Assembly (NCBI RefSeq): GCF_014256275.1
Contig: NZ_JACCFE010000002.1
Location: 5,808,001 to 5,872,000 of the forward strand
DNA from: Rhodococcus sp. 4CII
GTDB lineage: Bacteria > Actinomycetota > Actinomycetes > Mycobacteriales > Mycobacteriaceae
Reading direction: 5' to 3'
DNA length: 64,000 bases
In this document: piece after piece, positions 8,734-17,011 of the stretch
Numbering within the stretch: position 1 is the stretch's first letter
How the letters are laid out: every line of letters starts with the position of its first letter
The notes under the pieces: model-generated
Told to the model about the DNA's origin: nothing
The model's database searches: none
Seen by the model: only the letters and a program-made list of their open reading frames with translations
Made by a program: the position numbers and the translations under genes

Positions 8734-9356
8734 GAACTCAGCTGCTTTCGTACTCGTGTGGTGACGGAGTCGGCGCGCTCGAGGATCGCGTCGACACCGG
8801 CGACGCACTCGGTGAGGGCACGGCGGGTGTCTGCATCGGTGATGCCGGGCAGGTTCACTTCGATGTTGACGCGGGCGGTGGTGGCGGCTGCGCGGGCAGC
8901 CTCGGCGGCGGCCGCGACGTCGCTGACGACGGTGCGGTTCGCCACCGGCAACAGCGTGTCGGCGAGTGCGACCACCTCGCCTGCTGCGACCACCACCTCG
9001 GCGGGAACGGCGGCGGCTCCGGCCAGAGCGGAGGCGATCGCCGCTGTGCGCGAGGCGGATTCGTCGTCAGTGCCCCGCGGTAGCCGGTAGGCGTCGATCA
9101 CGGCAGTGAACGCCGCCATGTCGTCGTCGGCGAATTGCAGGGCCTTCTCGCGGAACGCATCCGCGCCGGCGCAGATGCGTTCGACGAGCAGACCGTGGTC
9201 GGCGTACTTCGTGCCGGTGGTGTACCGGGCGACCATCGAGACCAGCGCGGCTGCCTGGCCGAGGTGCAGCGCGCCGGTCGCGCCGCCGCCCGGCGCGGGG
9301 GTCCGGGCGGCGAGTGAGTCCAGGAAACCGGCGATCGTGTCGTCTCGAATGGTCAT
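8730..9356 (-). CDS. Cyclodeaminase/cyclohydrolase-family protein (Fch-like methenyl-THF cyclohydrolase)
   Basis: The 208-residue protein matches the FTCD C-terminal family: the N-terminal tract TPAPGGGATGALHLGQAAAL is the folate-site signature and the rest is helical. Stand-alone members include Fch, the methenyl-THF cyclohydrolase of methylotrophs, and formimino-THF cyclodeaminases of histidine/purine breakdown. No formiminotransferase gene is nearby, while the next gene is a FolD relative without the cyclohydrolase lysine. A methenyl-THF cyclohydrolase role is therefore the better inference. ATGA overlaps on both sides tie it to the dimethylglycine gene and to folD. Confidence 0.85.
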   Translation of the reverse strand: MTIRDDTIAGFLDSLAARTPAPGGGATGALHLGQAAALVSMVARYTTGTKYADHGLLVERICAGADAFREKALQFADDDMAAFTAVIDAYRLPRGTDDESASRTAAIASALAGAAAVPAEVVVAAGEVVALADTLLPVANRTVVSDVAAAAEAARAAATTARVNIEVNLPGITDADTRRALTECVAGVDAILERADSVTTRVRKQLSS

Positions 9357-11818
9357 GACCGGATCTTCTTCATCTCGGGGTCGACGAGAGGTTCGGCGAC
9401 GACGGTGGCGGGAATGCGGCGCCCGAAGTACTCGATCTCCACCGTCGTGTCGACGGTCGCGGTGGCGGGAAGCCAGGCGTAGGCGATGGGGGCCCCGACG
9501 GTGTGGCCGAAGGCGGCGCTGGTGACGTATCCGGCGGGTTCGCCGTCGACGAAGACGGGTTCGTGGCCCAGGACCACCGACTGCCGGTCGTCGATCATCA
9601 GGCACGCGAGGCGCCGCTCGACGGTCTCGTCGGAGATGCCGTCGAGAGCGTCGCGGCCGCGGAAGTCGCCCTTCTGCAACCGGACGGCGAAGCCGAGACC
9701 GGCCTCGTAGGGGTTGTGCTCGGTGGTCATGTCACTGCCCCAGGAGCGGTAGCCCTTCTCCATCCGCAGGCTGTTGAACGCGGCCCGGCCGGCGGCGATG
9801 ATCTCGTGCTTCTGCCCCTCCGCCCACAGCAGGTCCCACAGACGCAGACCATTGTCGGCGGAGGTGTACAGCTCCCAGCCGAGTTCGCCCACGTAGGAAA
9901 GGCGCATTGCGGTGACGGGCACACCGCCGATCCGGACCTGCTTGGATCGGAAGTACTTGAAGTTCTCGTTGGAGAAGTCGTCGCTGCTCAGTGCCTGCAC
10001 CAGGTCCCGGGCCCGCGGACCCCACAACCCGATGCCGCAGGTGCCGCCGGTGATGTCCCGGACCGACACGCTGCCGTCGCCGGGGGCCTGGCGGCGGAAG
10101 TAGTCGAGGTCGAGGTGGCCGTTGGCGCCGACCTGGAAGACGGTGTCGGACATTCGGGTGACGGTGAGGTCGCTGCGCACGCCTCCCGCGTCGTCGAGGG
10201 CGAGGGTGTAGGTGACGGACCCGACGGACTTGTCCATCTTGCCGGTCGTGAGCCGGTCGAGCAGCGCGAGCGCTCCCGGGCCGCTGATCTCGAGCCGCTC
10301 GAGCGGGGTCATGTCGTACATCGCCACCGACGTTCGAGTCTTCCAGGCCTCGGCCGCGGCGATCGGGGAGTGGAACTGCGCGGCCCACGGCTCCCTCGCC
10401 GGCGGCTGCCACTCGGCCGGAAGCTGCTGCACCAGATGCGCGTTGGCCTCGAACCAGTGCGGGCGCTCCCAGCCGGCGCTCTCGAGGAACACCGCACCGA
10501 GCTCCTTCTGGCGGACGTGGAACGGGCTCACCCGCAGGTCGCGGGGTGACTGTTTGGGCTGCAGCGGATGCAGCACGTCGTAGATCTCGACGAAGTTCTG
10601 TTGCGAGGTCTCGCTGACGTAGTCGGGTGCGATCTGGACGTCCTCGAAGCGGTGGACGTCGCAGCCGTGCAATTCGATCTCGGAGCGGCCGTCGACGAGT
10701 AGTTGCGCGACGGCGCGGCCGACGCCGGCGGAGTGGGTGACCCACACGGCCTCGGCGATCCAGAATCCGGCGACGTCGGGGGACTCCCCGATCAGCGGAC
10801 CGCCGTCCGGGGTGAACGAGAAGACCCCGTTGAAACCGTGCTCGAGTTCCGCGGATTCGAGGCACGGCAGCAGCAGCTTGCTCTGCTCCCAGGACGGGGC
10901 GAAATCGTCGTCGGTGAAGGGGAGCATCGACGGCATGTCGGCGTCGGAGACGTCGCCGCTGCTGTCGGCCAGGTCGCGCAGGTTCACCGGCATCGGGCGG
11001 TGGGCGTAAGAGCCGATGCCGAGGCGGTCGACGTGCTCACGGAAGTACAGGTCCTGGTCCTGGTGGCGCAGGATCGGGAATCCCGCCTCGGCGAGTTCGG
11101 TGTTGCGGCCGACGAGTTCGGGAATCTGCGCGGTTTTCGCGTACTGGTGTGCCAGGGGGAGCAGCGGAACGTCCATGCCGACCATCGCGCCGACGTCGGG
11201 ACCCCAGAAGCCGGCGCACGAGACGACGATGTCGGCGGGAATCACCCCGTCCGGGGTGGCGACGCCGGTGACCCTGCCGCCGGCCTGCTCGATGCCGATC
11301 ACTTTCGTCGAGCCCTGGAACACCGCTCCGCGGGCCTCGGCGCGGCGGGCGAGCGCGACGACGACCCGGGAGGCCTTCGCGAGGCCGTCGGTCTCCACGT
11401 ACAGGCCGCCGAGGACCCGCTTCTCGTCGAGCAGCGGGTGCAGTTTCGCGCACTCGGCCGGGTCCAGGACGGCGCCCTCGATGCCCCAGGACGTGGCCCA
11501 GCCCTGCTTGCGGTGCAGATCGGCCAGGCGCTCTTCGGTGGTGGCCACCTCGAGTCCGCCGAGCTGGTTGAAACACCACTGCCCGTCGACGTCGAGTCCG
11601 ACGAACTTCTCGACCGTGTACCGGGCGAACTCGGTCATCGTCTTGGACGCGTTGGTCTGGAACACCAGGCCCGGTGCGTGCGACGTGGAGCCTCCGGTGA
11701 GCGGCAACGGTCCCTGGTCGAGAACCGTGATCCGATTCCAGCCGCGAGCGGTGAGCTCGTCGGCCAGATTCGCGCCGACGATGCCGGCTCCGATGATCAC
11801 TACGCGGGGTGACCCCAT
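9353..11818 (-). CDS. Dimethylglycine oxidase/dehydrogenase (FAD + GCV_T fusion)
   Basis: This 821-residue enzyme has the size of Arthrobacter dimethylglycine oxidase (about 830). A FAD domain starts with VVIIGAGIVGANLADELTARG (6-26). GSTSHAPGL holds His47, at the place of the histidine that carries covalent FAD in this family. The C-terminal half is a GCV_T folate-binding domain with the family's YVGELGWELY tract. It converts dimethylglycine to sarcosine and passes the methyl carbon to THF. The ATG at 11818 has a clear AGGAGGA ribosome site. It leads the operon dmg-fch-folD. Oxidase versus dehydrogenase cannot be decided from sequence here. Confidence 0.92.
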   Translation of the reverse strand: MGSPRVVIIGAGIVGANLADELTARGWNRITVLDQGPLPLTGGSTSHAPGLVFQTNASKTMTEFARYTVEKFVGLDVDGQWCFNQLGGLEVATTEERLADLHRKQGWATSWGIEGAVLDPAECAKLHPLLDEKRVLGGLYVETDGLAKASRVVVALARRAEARGAVFQGSTKVIGIEQAGGRVTGVATPDGVIPADIVVSCAGFWGPDVGAMVGMDVPLLPLAHQYAKTAQIPELVGRNTELAEAGFPILRHQDQDLYFREHVDRLGIGSYAHRPMPVNLRDLADSSGDVSDADMPSMLPFTDDDFAPSWEQSKLLLPCLESAELEHGFNGVFSFTPDGGPLIGESPDVAGFWIAEAVWVTHSAGVGRAVAQLLVDGRSEIELHGCDVHRFEDVQIAPDYVSETSQQNFVEIYDVLHPLQPKQSPRDLRVSPFHVRQKELGAVFLESAGWERPHWFEANAHLVQQLPAEWQPPAREPWAAQFHSPIAAAEAWKTRTSVAMYDMTPLERLEISGPGALALLDRLTTGKMDKSVGSVTYTLALDDAGGVRSDLTVTRMSDTVFQVGANGHLDLDYFRRQAPGDGSVSVRDITGGTCGIGLWGPRARDLVQALSSDDFSNENFKYFRSKQVRIGGVPVTAMRLSYVGELGWELYTSADNGLRLWDLLWAEGQKHEIIAAGRAAFNSLRMEKGYRSWGSDMTTEHNPYEAGLGFAVRLQKGDFRGRDALDGISDETVERRLACLMIDDRQSVVLGHEPVFVDGEPAGYVTSAAFGHTVGAPIAYAWLPATATVDTTVEIEYFGRRIPATVVAEPLVDPEMKKIRS

Positions 11819-11932
11819 GATGGTCCTCCTGGTTGGGTGGGTGCCGGTGTGCGGCGAAGTGCGGGTGCGGTTTCGGAAAGATCTGCGAATCGCGAAATGT
11901 GCGGGAATGGAAATCGGATCGTCATCGACAAC

Positions 11933-11974
11933 TGATATATCAACACAGTAGGTGTGCGTTCGATAACGGGTCAA
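11933..11974 (-). promoter_or_regulatory. Dimethylglycine operon promoter with TGATATATCA operator
   Basis: On the minus strand there is -35 TTGACC (11974-11969), an 18-base spacer, -10 TACTGT (11950-11945), then TGATATATCA (11942-11933) only two bases after the -10. All three copies in the window have the same left flank, AACTGATATATCA. The leader to the ATG at 11818 is about 115 bases. The rest of the 314-base gap up to the IclR gene holds no gene. Confidence 0.65.
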
Positions 11975-12025
11975 CCCTGAATTGCGGGCAATTCCAGAGC
12001 GATCGGATGGTGGAAACGACGACCG

Positions 12026-12045
12026 TTCCGCGGATTTCAGCGGAA
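12026..12045. promoter_or_regulatory. Inverted repeat upstream of IclR gene (possible operator)
   Basis: TTCCGC and GCGGAA form perfect 6-base arms around an 8-base spacer, about 90 bases before the IclR start at 12133. Position and size suit an autoregulatory operator, but no second copy was found in the window. Confidence 0.3.
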
Positions 12046-12132
12046 TTGCGCGGCGCTGTGTGAGATGGTGCCGGAGCGGTTGTGGATGGAGGTAACCGTC
12101 GCACGGTGGTGTCGCCTATCCTGATAGTCGCG

Positions 12133-12933
12133 ATGACTGAATTGGACGATAACTCGAATGGGGATCGGAGCCGGCCGACCGGGGCCGTGCAGTCAGTGGA
12201 CCGCGCACTGGCCGTCCTCGAAATCCTGGCGAGGCTCGGTACCGCCGGCGTCACGGAAATCGCGGACGAGTTGGGAGTTCACAAGTCGACTGCGTCGCGT
12301 CTCGTCGCCGTGCTGGATTCGAGAGGCTACGTTGCGCAATTGAAGAACCGGGGAAAATTTCAACTCGGCAATTCGATCGTCCGTCTCGCCCGCACCGCGT
12401 CGCCGGACGGCGATCTGGTGCGGCAGAGTCAGGAATTGTGCGCCGAACTCGCGCACTCCGTCGGTGAGAGCGTGAATGTGTCGATACTCGACGGCAATCG
12501 CTCGGTGAGCATCGTCAAGGCAGACGGCCCGTCCGGTGTCGGTACCAGTACATGGGTGGGGCAGAGCAGCCCGGCGCACGCGACGGCGAGTGGGAAATTG
12601 TTGCTCACGGAATTGTCCGACAGCGATATTGCCGAGCGCGTGGGAGAAACTCCGATTGCGCTCACGTCCAAAACTCTCACCGATGTGCAGGCGCTCGTGG
12701 AGTCGGTGAACGCTATTCGCGAACGGGGCTGGGCCGAGTCCGAGGAGGAACTCGAACTGGGGTTGAACGCGATTTCCGTTCCGGTCCGCGACTACACGTC
12801 GAAAATGATTGCAGCGCTGAGTGTGTCCGGACCGGCGTACCGGCTGCTGCCGGAACTGTTCGAGGACGTCGCCCGCGCCGCACTCGACACGTCCCAGCAG
12901 ATCAGCAGCCGATTGGGCTATGCCGCCACCTAG
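12133..12933 (+). CDS. IclR-family transcriptional regulator (first of two)
   Basis: The 266-residue protein begins MTELDDNSNGDRSRPTG. It has an IclR winged helix (residues about 16-75, with ADELGVHKSTASRLVAVLD) and a GAF-like effector domain (about 85-260) with the usual QSSPAHATASGKLLL tract. It is divergent from the dimethylglycine operon and convergent with the ferredoxin reductase gene (gap 8 bases). It is about 45% alike, by eye, to the second IclR protein at 14660. The target is probably a promoter of this demethylation island (inference). Confidence 0.88.
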   Translation: MTELDDNSNGDRSRPTGAVQSVDRALAVLEILARLGTAGVTEIADELGVHKSTASRLVAVLDSRGYVAQLKNRGKFQLGNSIVRLARTASPDGDLVRQSQELCAELAHSVGESVNVSILDGNRSVSIVKADGPSGVGTSTWVGQSSPAHATASGKLLLTELSDSDIAERVGETPIALTSKTLTDVQALVESVNAIRERGWAESEEELELGLNAISVPVRDYTSKMIAALSVSGPAYRLLPELFEDVARAALDTSQQISSRLGYAAT

Positions 12934-12941
12934 CGCCGGCA

Positions 12942-14120
12942 TCAGGCTCGCGACCTGGCGAGTTGCTTCTTGTACCGCGTGAACAGGCGCGGGTTGTTCA
13001 TCGCGAAGACGCCGACGGTGTCGCCGTCCCGGTCGTAGGTGGCCACGAACGAGCCGGCTCCGGGATCCCCGTCGACGAACCGCACCTCGTCGGTGCTGTG
13101 CCTCGTACCGGCGAACTGCAGCATCTTGCCGTACTGGTGCGACCAGAAGTACGGGATCGCGGCGGGCCCGGACGGTGTCGCCATGATCGTGTGCGCAACG
13201 GTCGCGGCCTGCGCGACGGCGTTGCTCCAGTGTTCACTCCGGTGGTGCACCGCGTGGGCGTCGTCGAACGATCGTGCGCAGTCGCCGATCGCGTAGACGC
13301 CGGGGACGTTCGTGCGGCACGACGAGTCCGTGAGGAAGCCGTCGTCGATCAGCAGTTCCGAATCGCAGGCCCACTCCACGTTGGGGACGGCCCCGATCCC
13401 GACCACCACGACGTCGGCGGGAAGGACGGTGCCGTCGCCGAGTCGGACGGCTTCGACGGCGCCGTCGCCCAGCAGGTCGTCCACGACCGCGCCGGTCAGG
13501 AGCCGGACGCCGTGCGCGGCGTGCTGTCCGGCGCAGATGGCGCCGAGTTCGGTGCCGAGGGGGCCTGCCAGGGGTGTCGGCGACGCCTCGACTACGGTGA
13601 CGGCCAGGCTCATCCCGGCGGCGCTGGATGCGACCTCCGCTCCGATGAAGCCGGCTCCGACGATCACCAGGTTCCGCGCTGTCGCGAGTGAATTCCGCAG
13701 TGCGCGTGCGTCGTCGACAGACCGGAGGGTGTGCACCCCGGTCAGACCGGAGTGTCCCGGGAGGGTTCGCGCGCGCGCCCCGGTCGCGGCGATCACGGCG
13801 TCGGCGTCGAGGTGGGATCCGTCGTCGAAGGTGACGCGGTGGCTCCCGTCGGGTGCGCGAACCAGGCCGGTCGCCGTGCTGTTCATGCGCCACTCGACGT
13901 CGAGGGTGTCGTCGTCGCTGTTCATGAGCAGCAGGTCCTCGTCGGTCACCTCGCCGGTGAGGAATTCCTTCGACAGCGGCGGCCGGTCGTAGGGCAGGGA
14001 CTGCTCGCTGCCGGCCACGACGAGGCGGCCCGCGTATCCCTTCTCGCGAAGTGCGCGCACCGCTGACAGTCCGGCGAGCGAAGCGCCTAGCACTACAACG
14101 GAATTCGGAACATTAGTCAT
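12942..14120 (-). CDS. NAD(P)H-dependent ferredoxin reductase (BphA4/rhodocoxin reductase type)
   Basis: The 392-residue flavoprotein has an N-terminal FAD motif (VVVLGASLAGLSAVRALREKG, 8-28), a central NAD motif (LVIVGAGFIGAEVASSAAGM) and the second FAD motif (TNVPGVYAIGDCA). These are features of reductases that feed Rieske or 2Fe-2S ferredoxins. The start at 14120 overlaps the stop of the Rieske ferredoxin (ATGA). Next to the betaine Rieske oxygenase, it is inferred to move electrons from NAD(P)H to the ferredoxin. It is not a homologue of the FNR/plant-ferredoxin fusion GbcB of Pseudomonas. Confidence 0.9.
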   Translation of the reverse strand: MTNVPNSVVVLGASLAGLSAVRALREKGYAGRLVVAGSEQSLPYDRPPLSKEFLTGEVTDEDLLLMNSDDDTLDVEWRMNSTATGLVRAPDGSHRVTFDDGSHLDADAVIAATGARARTLPGHSGLTGVHTLRSVDDARALRNSLATARNLVIVGAGFIGAEVASSAAGMSLAVTVVEASPTPLAGPLGTELGAICAGQHAAHGVRLLTGAVVDDLLGDGAVEAVRLGDGTVLPADVVVVGIGAVPNVEWACDSELLIDDGFLTDSSCRTNVPGVYAIGDCARSFDDAHAVHHRSEHWSNAVAQAATVAHTIMATPSGPAAIPYFWSHQYGKMLQFAGTRHSTDEVRFVDGDPGAGSFVATYDRDGDTVGVFAMNNPRLFTRYKKQLARSRA

Positions 14121-14488
14121 CGCACGTCGTCCTTCTGTTCGAGGTGAACCAGCACGGTGCCGTCGACGATCGACACGTCGTGTGTGCGGACGGCGATCTT
14201 GGCCGGCGGACCGGACGGCACTCCGGTGCGGAGGTCGAAACAGGCTTCGTGGAGAGGGCACTCGACGGTGCAGCCTTCGACCCAGCCGTCGGCGAGTGAC
14301 GCGTCCTGGTGGGTGCACGTGTCGTCGATGGCGTACAGGCCGTCGGAGGTGTGGAAGACGGAGATCGGAGCCCGGCCCGGCGGGGTCACCGTGACGACGT
14401 CGCCCACGGGCAGGGTCACGAGTTCGCACACGGGGAAGGCTGTGGCGCCGGGGTGGGTCACAACTGGGGAATCGTTATCGAGAATCAC
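14117..14488 (-). CDS. Rieske [2Fe-2S] ferredoxin
   Basis: The 123-residue protein has both Rieske cluster boxes: CTHQDASL, and CPLHEACFD about 16 residues later. I chose the GTG at 14488 (VILDNDSPVVTHPG) because CGGAGG lies 8 bases upstream; the upstream open frame does not resemble the family. It should carry electrons from the overlapping reductase to the terminal oxygenase at 15851. The gene pair is divergent from the second IclR gene, with two copies of the GTTGC-N7-GCAAC motif in the shared upstream region. Confidence 0.88.
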   Translation of the reverse strand: MILDNDSPVVTHPGATAFPVCELVTLPVGDVVTVTPPGRAPISVFHTSDGLYAIDDTCTHQDASLADGWVEGCTVECPLHEACFDLRTGVPSGPPAKIAVRTHDVSIVDGTVLVHLEQKDDVR

Positions 14489-14537
14489 TCGATACCTCCG
14501 AAAGCGTCGGGGAGGAAGGACAAGTTGTGGAGCGGTT

Positions 14538-14573
14538 GTTGCGCTATGCGCGACGACTTGCAAGCTGTGCAAC
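14538..14573. promoter_or_regulatory. Two tandem GTTGC-N7-GCAAC-type operators
   Basis: GTTGC-N7-GCGAC (14538-14554) and CTTGC-N7-GCAAC (14557-14573) are 17-bp imperfect palindromes, 2 bases apart. They lie between the ferredoxin start and the IclR start. A perfect copy, GTTGC-N7-GCAAC, stands before the betaine oxygenase at 15648-15664. A minus-strand -35 TTGACA is at 14606-14601. The adjacent IclR protein (14660) is the likely binder. Confidence 0.55.
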
Positions 14574-14659
14574 ACAATGCTCGCGGGTGCCGCCCTGCGA
14601 TGTCAAGCACTCGCGTGTAAAAACTGCGTGGCGGAAGTCCGTGGGCATAACCTCGGGGC

Positions 14660-15472
14660 ATGAGTGAATCCGAGGCGACGACGCCCGCGACGCAGGGCGG
14701 CGAGGGGAAAGCGAAGACCGTACACGCGGTGGAGCGGGCCATCGACGTGCTCGAGATCGTTGCCGCCGAAGGCAAGGTCGGAGCCTCGGAGATCGCCGTG
14801 CGGCTCGGCGTGCACAAGTCCACCGTCTCGCGTCTGATCGCATCGCTGCAGCAGCGCGGATTCGTGGAAGAGACCGGCATCCGCGGCAAATATCAGCTCG
14901 GATTCGCGGTCGTCCGGCTGGCCGAGGCGACGGTGGCGCAGAGCGGGCTCGTCGAGGTCGCGCAGCCGGAGTGCGACAGGCTGGCCGACGCCTTCGGTGA
15001 GACGGTCAATCTGGCCGTGCTGGACGGCGCGGCGACCATCAATGTGCTCGAGGCGCGCAGCGATCGGCACGTGGCGTTGCGTACGTGGGTGGGGCAGGTC
15101 AGCCCGGCGCACGCGACCGCGACCGGCAAGGTCCTGGTTTCGGAGATGACGTCCGGCCAGCTTCGGAGCCGGCTGGGTCCGCGTCTCGAGGCGCTCACCG
15201 CCAACACGATCACCGATTTCCGGGCGTTCGACGTGGAACTCGAGCGCGTGCGGTCGCGCGGGTGGGCGTCCACCGCCGAGGAGCTCGAGGCGGGCCTTCA
15301 CTCCATCGCGGTGCCGGTGCGCAGTCAGGTCACCCAACGGATCGTCGCCTCGATCTGCGTGTCCGGGCCCGAGTACCGGCTCGCACCCGAACGATTCGAG
15401 GCGGTGGCGCTCGAACTCGCCGACGCGGTGACGCGGATCGAGGCGCAGCAGTCCGCCGGCGAAGGCGACTGA
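14660..15472 (+). CDS. IclR-family transcriptional regulator (second of two)
   Basis: The 270-residue protein has a winged helix at residues about 22-85 (AVRLGVHKSTVSRLIASLQQRG) and an IclR effector domain after it (QVSPAHATATGKVLV near 155). It lies between the divergent ferredoxin/reductase genes and the co-oriented betaine oxygenase operon. GTTGC-N7-GCAAC sites stand on both sides of it, which makes it the best candidate regulator of betaine demethylation. The effector is unknown; glycine betaine or dimethylglycine would fit the context (inference). Confidence 0.88.
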   Translation: MSESEATTPATQGGEGKAKTVHAVERAIDVLEIVAAEGKVGASEIAVRLGVHKSTVSRLIASLQQRGFVEETGIRGKYQLGFAVVRLAEATVAQSGLVEVAQPECDRLADAFGETVNLAVLDGAATINVLEARSDRHVALRTWVGQVSPAHATATGKVLVSEMTSGQLRSRLGPRLEALTANTITDFRAFDVELERVRSRGWASTAEELEAGLHSIAVPVRSQVTQRIVASICVSGPEYRLAPERFEAVALELADAVTRIEAQQSAGEGD

Positions 15473-15601
15473 GCGACCGGAAGTGCTTCTCCCTCAAGGC
15501 GGGATGAACGGATAGTCCCGTTTGCCCGGGTTCCGGCCTGCCGCCGTTAACGTGGTGTTTCGGCCGTGTCGCGTCCACGAAAGATGTGCCGAATGTGATG
15601 T

Positions 15602-15664
15602 TTGACACGTCTGCGGACGACGGTCTAAGTTGTGTGAATCGCATAGCGTTGCTGAAGACGCAAC
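15602..15664 (+). promoter_or_regulatory. Betaine oxygenase operon promoter and 17-bp operator
   Basis: A -35 TTGACA (15602-15607) and a -10 TAAGTT (15626-15631) are 18 bases apart. GTTGC-TGAAGAC-GCAAC (15648-15664) follows, at about +10 to +27. A leader of about 210 bases runs from here to the ATG at 15851, and I see no coding frame or known riboswitch in it. The gap 15473-15850 otherwise holds nothing recognisable. Confidence 0.6.
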
Positions 15665-15850
15665 AATGCTGACCCCGCGGTGGTTCGGCCGAAAGCTGTC
15701 TGCTGTTCGACCGATCACCGAGGATCGGGCCCGCATGTCGTCTCGCTCGGCACCGACGCCTACTGCGATCTGCGCCCCATACGCACACACACTTCAGGTC
15801 ACAGCCCGACCGACGCATCTCTCCCGGCAACGAAAGTAACGGTGACATCT

Positions 15851-17011
15851 ATGTCCGCTCCGGACGTTCAAGCCCCCGCCCCCGCCCCCGCCCTGATCCC
15901 CACCCTGGGCGGCCGGTACTACACCGACGCCGACATCTTCACGGACGAACAGGAGAACCTCTTCGAGGCGATGTGGTTCTGCGCGGTCCGCGCCGCCGAC
16001 CTCGCCGATCCCGGAGCCTTCAAGAAGATCACGGTCGGCCGGGAGAGTGTTCTCCTCGTCCGCGGCCGAGACGGGGAACTGCGCGCCTTCCTCAACATCT
16101 GCCGCCACCGCGGCGCGATGCTGTGTACCGAGGACGACGGGCAGATCCGCAGGAACCTTCAGTGCCCCTACCACGCGTGGACGTACGGACTCGACGGCAA
16201 ACTCGTGGCCGCCCCCAACATGGCGGCACTGCGGGACGAGACCGGTGCCGACATCGACAGGGTCCGGTACGGACTGATCCCGGTCGCGATCCGGGAGTGG
16301 CTCGGCTACGCCTGGGTGTGCCTGGCCGACGATCCGCCGTCGTTCGAGGACGACGTCGTCGGGGCCGTGACCGAACGACTCGGCGATCCGGGCGCCATCG
16401 ATCGCTACCAGATCGGCAGCCTGGAACTCGGCCGCAGAATCGTCTACGACGTCGCAGCCAACTGGAAGCTGATCATCGAGAACTTCATGGAGTGCTACCA
16501 CTGCGCGACCATCCACCCCGAACTCACCGAGGTGCTTCCGGAGTTCGCGGACGGCCTTGCCGCACAGTACTTCGTGGGACACGGTGCCGCCTTCGGCGAC
16601 GACGTCGAGGGATTCACCGTCGACGGAAGCGGCGGATTCGAGGCGTTGTCCGGCATCACCCCCGAGCAGGACCGCAAGTACTACGCCATCACGATCCGAC
16701 CGCAGGTGTTCGTCAACCTCGTCCCCGACCACGTCATCTTCCACCGCATGTACCCCGTGTCCGCGGATCGCACCATCGTCGAATGCGACTGGCTGTACTC
16801 CCCGGAGGTCACCGCGTCGGGGCGCGACGTCTCCCGATCGGTGGAGTTGTTCCACCGGGTCAACCAGCAGGATTTCGACGCCTGCGAGCGGACGCAGCCC
16901 ACGATGGCGTCGAAGGCGTACCGGAACGGGGGTGTGCTGGTGCCCGCGGAACACCACATCGGCGAATTCCACGACTGGTTACTCGACAGGCTGAGCGGGG
17001 ACCACCGATGA
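15851..17011 (+). CDS. gbcA: Glycine betaine monooxygenase, Rieske oxygenase subunit (GbcA-like)
   Basis: The 386-residue Rieske non-haem iron oxygenase has its cluster ligands in CRHRGAM (Cys84, His86) and CPYHAW (Cys105, His108). The catalytic iron site is in ENFMECYHCATIHPE (His218, His223). The bridging residue is Glu215 rather than the Asp of ring-hydroxylating enzymes, as in the quaternary-amine group (GbcA, CntA). It should oxidise a methyl group of glycine betaine, giving dimethylglycine and formaldehyde. The product fits the downstream dimethylglycine gene and the BCCT carrier it overlaps (ATGA). Stachydrine or carnitine as substrate is possible but fits the neighbours less well. Confidence 0.88.
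   Translation: MSAPDVQAPAPAPALIPTLGGRYYTDADIFTDEQENLFEAMWFCAVRAADLADPGAFKKITVGRESVLLVRGRDGELRAFLNICRHRGAMLCTEDDGQIRRNLQCPYHAWTYGLDGKLVAAPNMAALRDETGADIDRVRYGLIPVAIREWLGYAWVCLADDPPSFEDDVVGAVTERLGDPGAIDRYQIGSLELGRRIVYDVAANWKLIIENFMECYHCATIHPELTEVLPEFADGLAAQYFVGHGAAFGDDVEGFTVDGSGGFEALSGITPEQDRKYYAITIRPQVFVNLVPDHVIFHRMYPVSADRTIVECDWLYSPEVTASGRDVSRSVELFHRVNQQDFDACERTQPTMASKAYRNGGVLVPAEHHIGEFHDWLLDRLSGDHR

Noticed and set aside
8730..9356. Formimino-THF cyclodeaminase of histidine breakdown
   Set aside because: No formiminotransferase or hut genes are near; the FolD partner without the catalytic lysine fits methenyl-THF cyclohydrolase better.
15640..15850. A glycine or other riboswitch in the roughly 210-base leader before gbcA
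   Set aside because: I could not find the paired aptamer cores or a following terminator; the only clear element is the 17-bp operator near the start of the leader.
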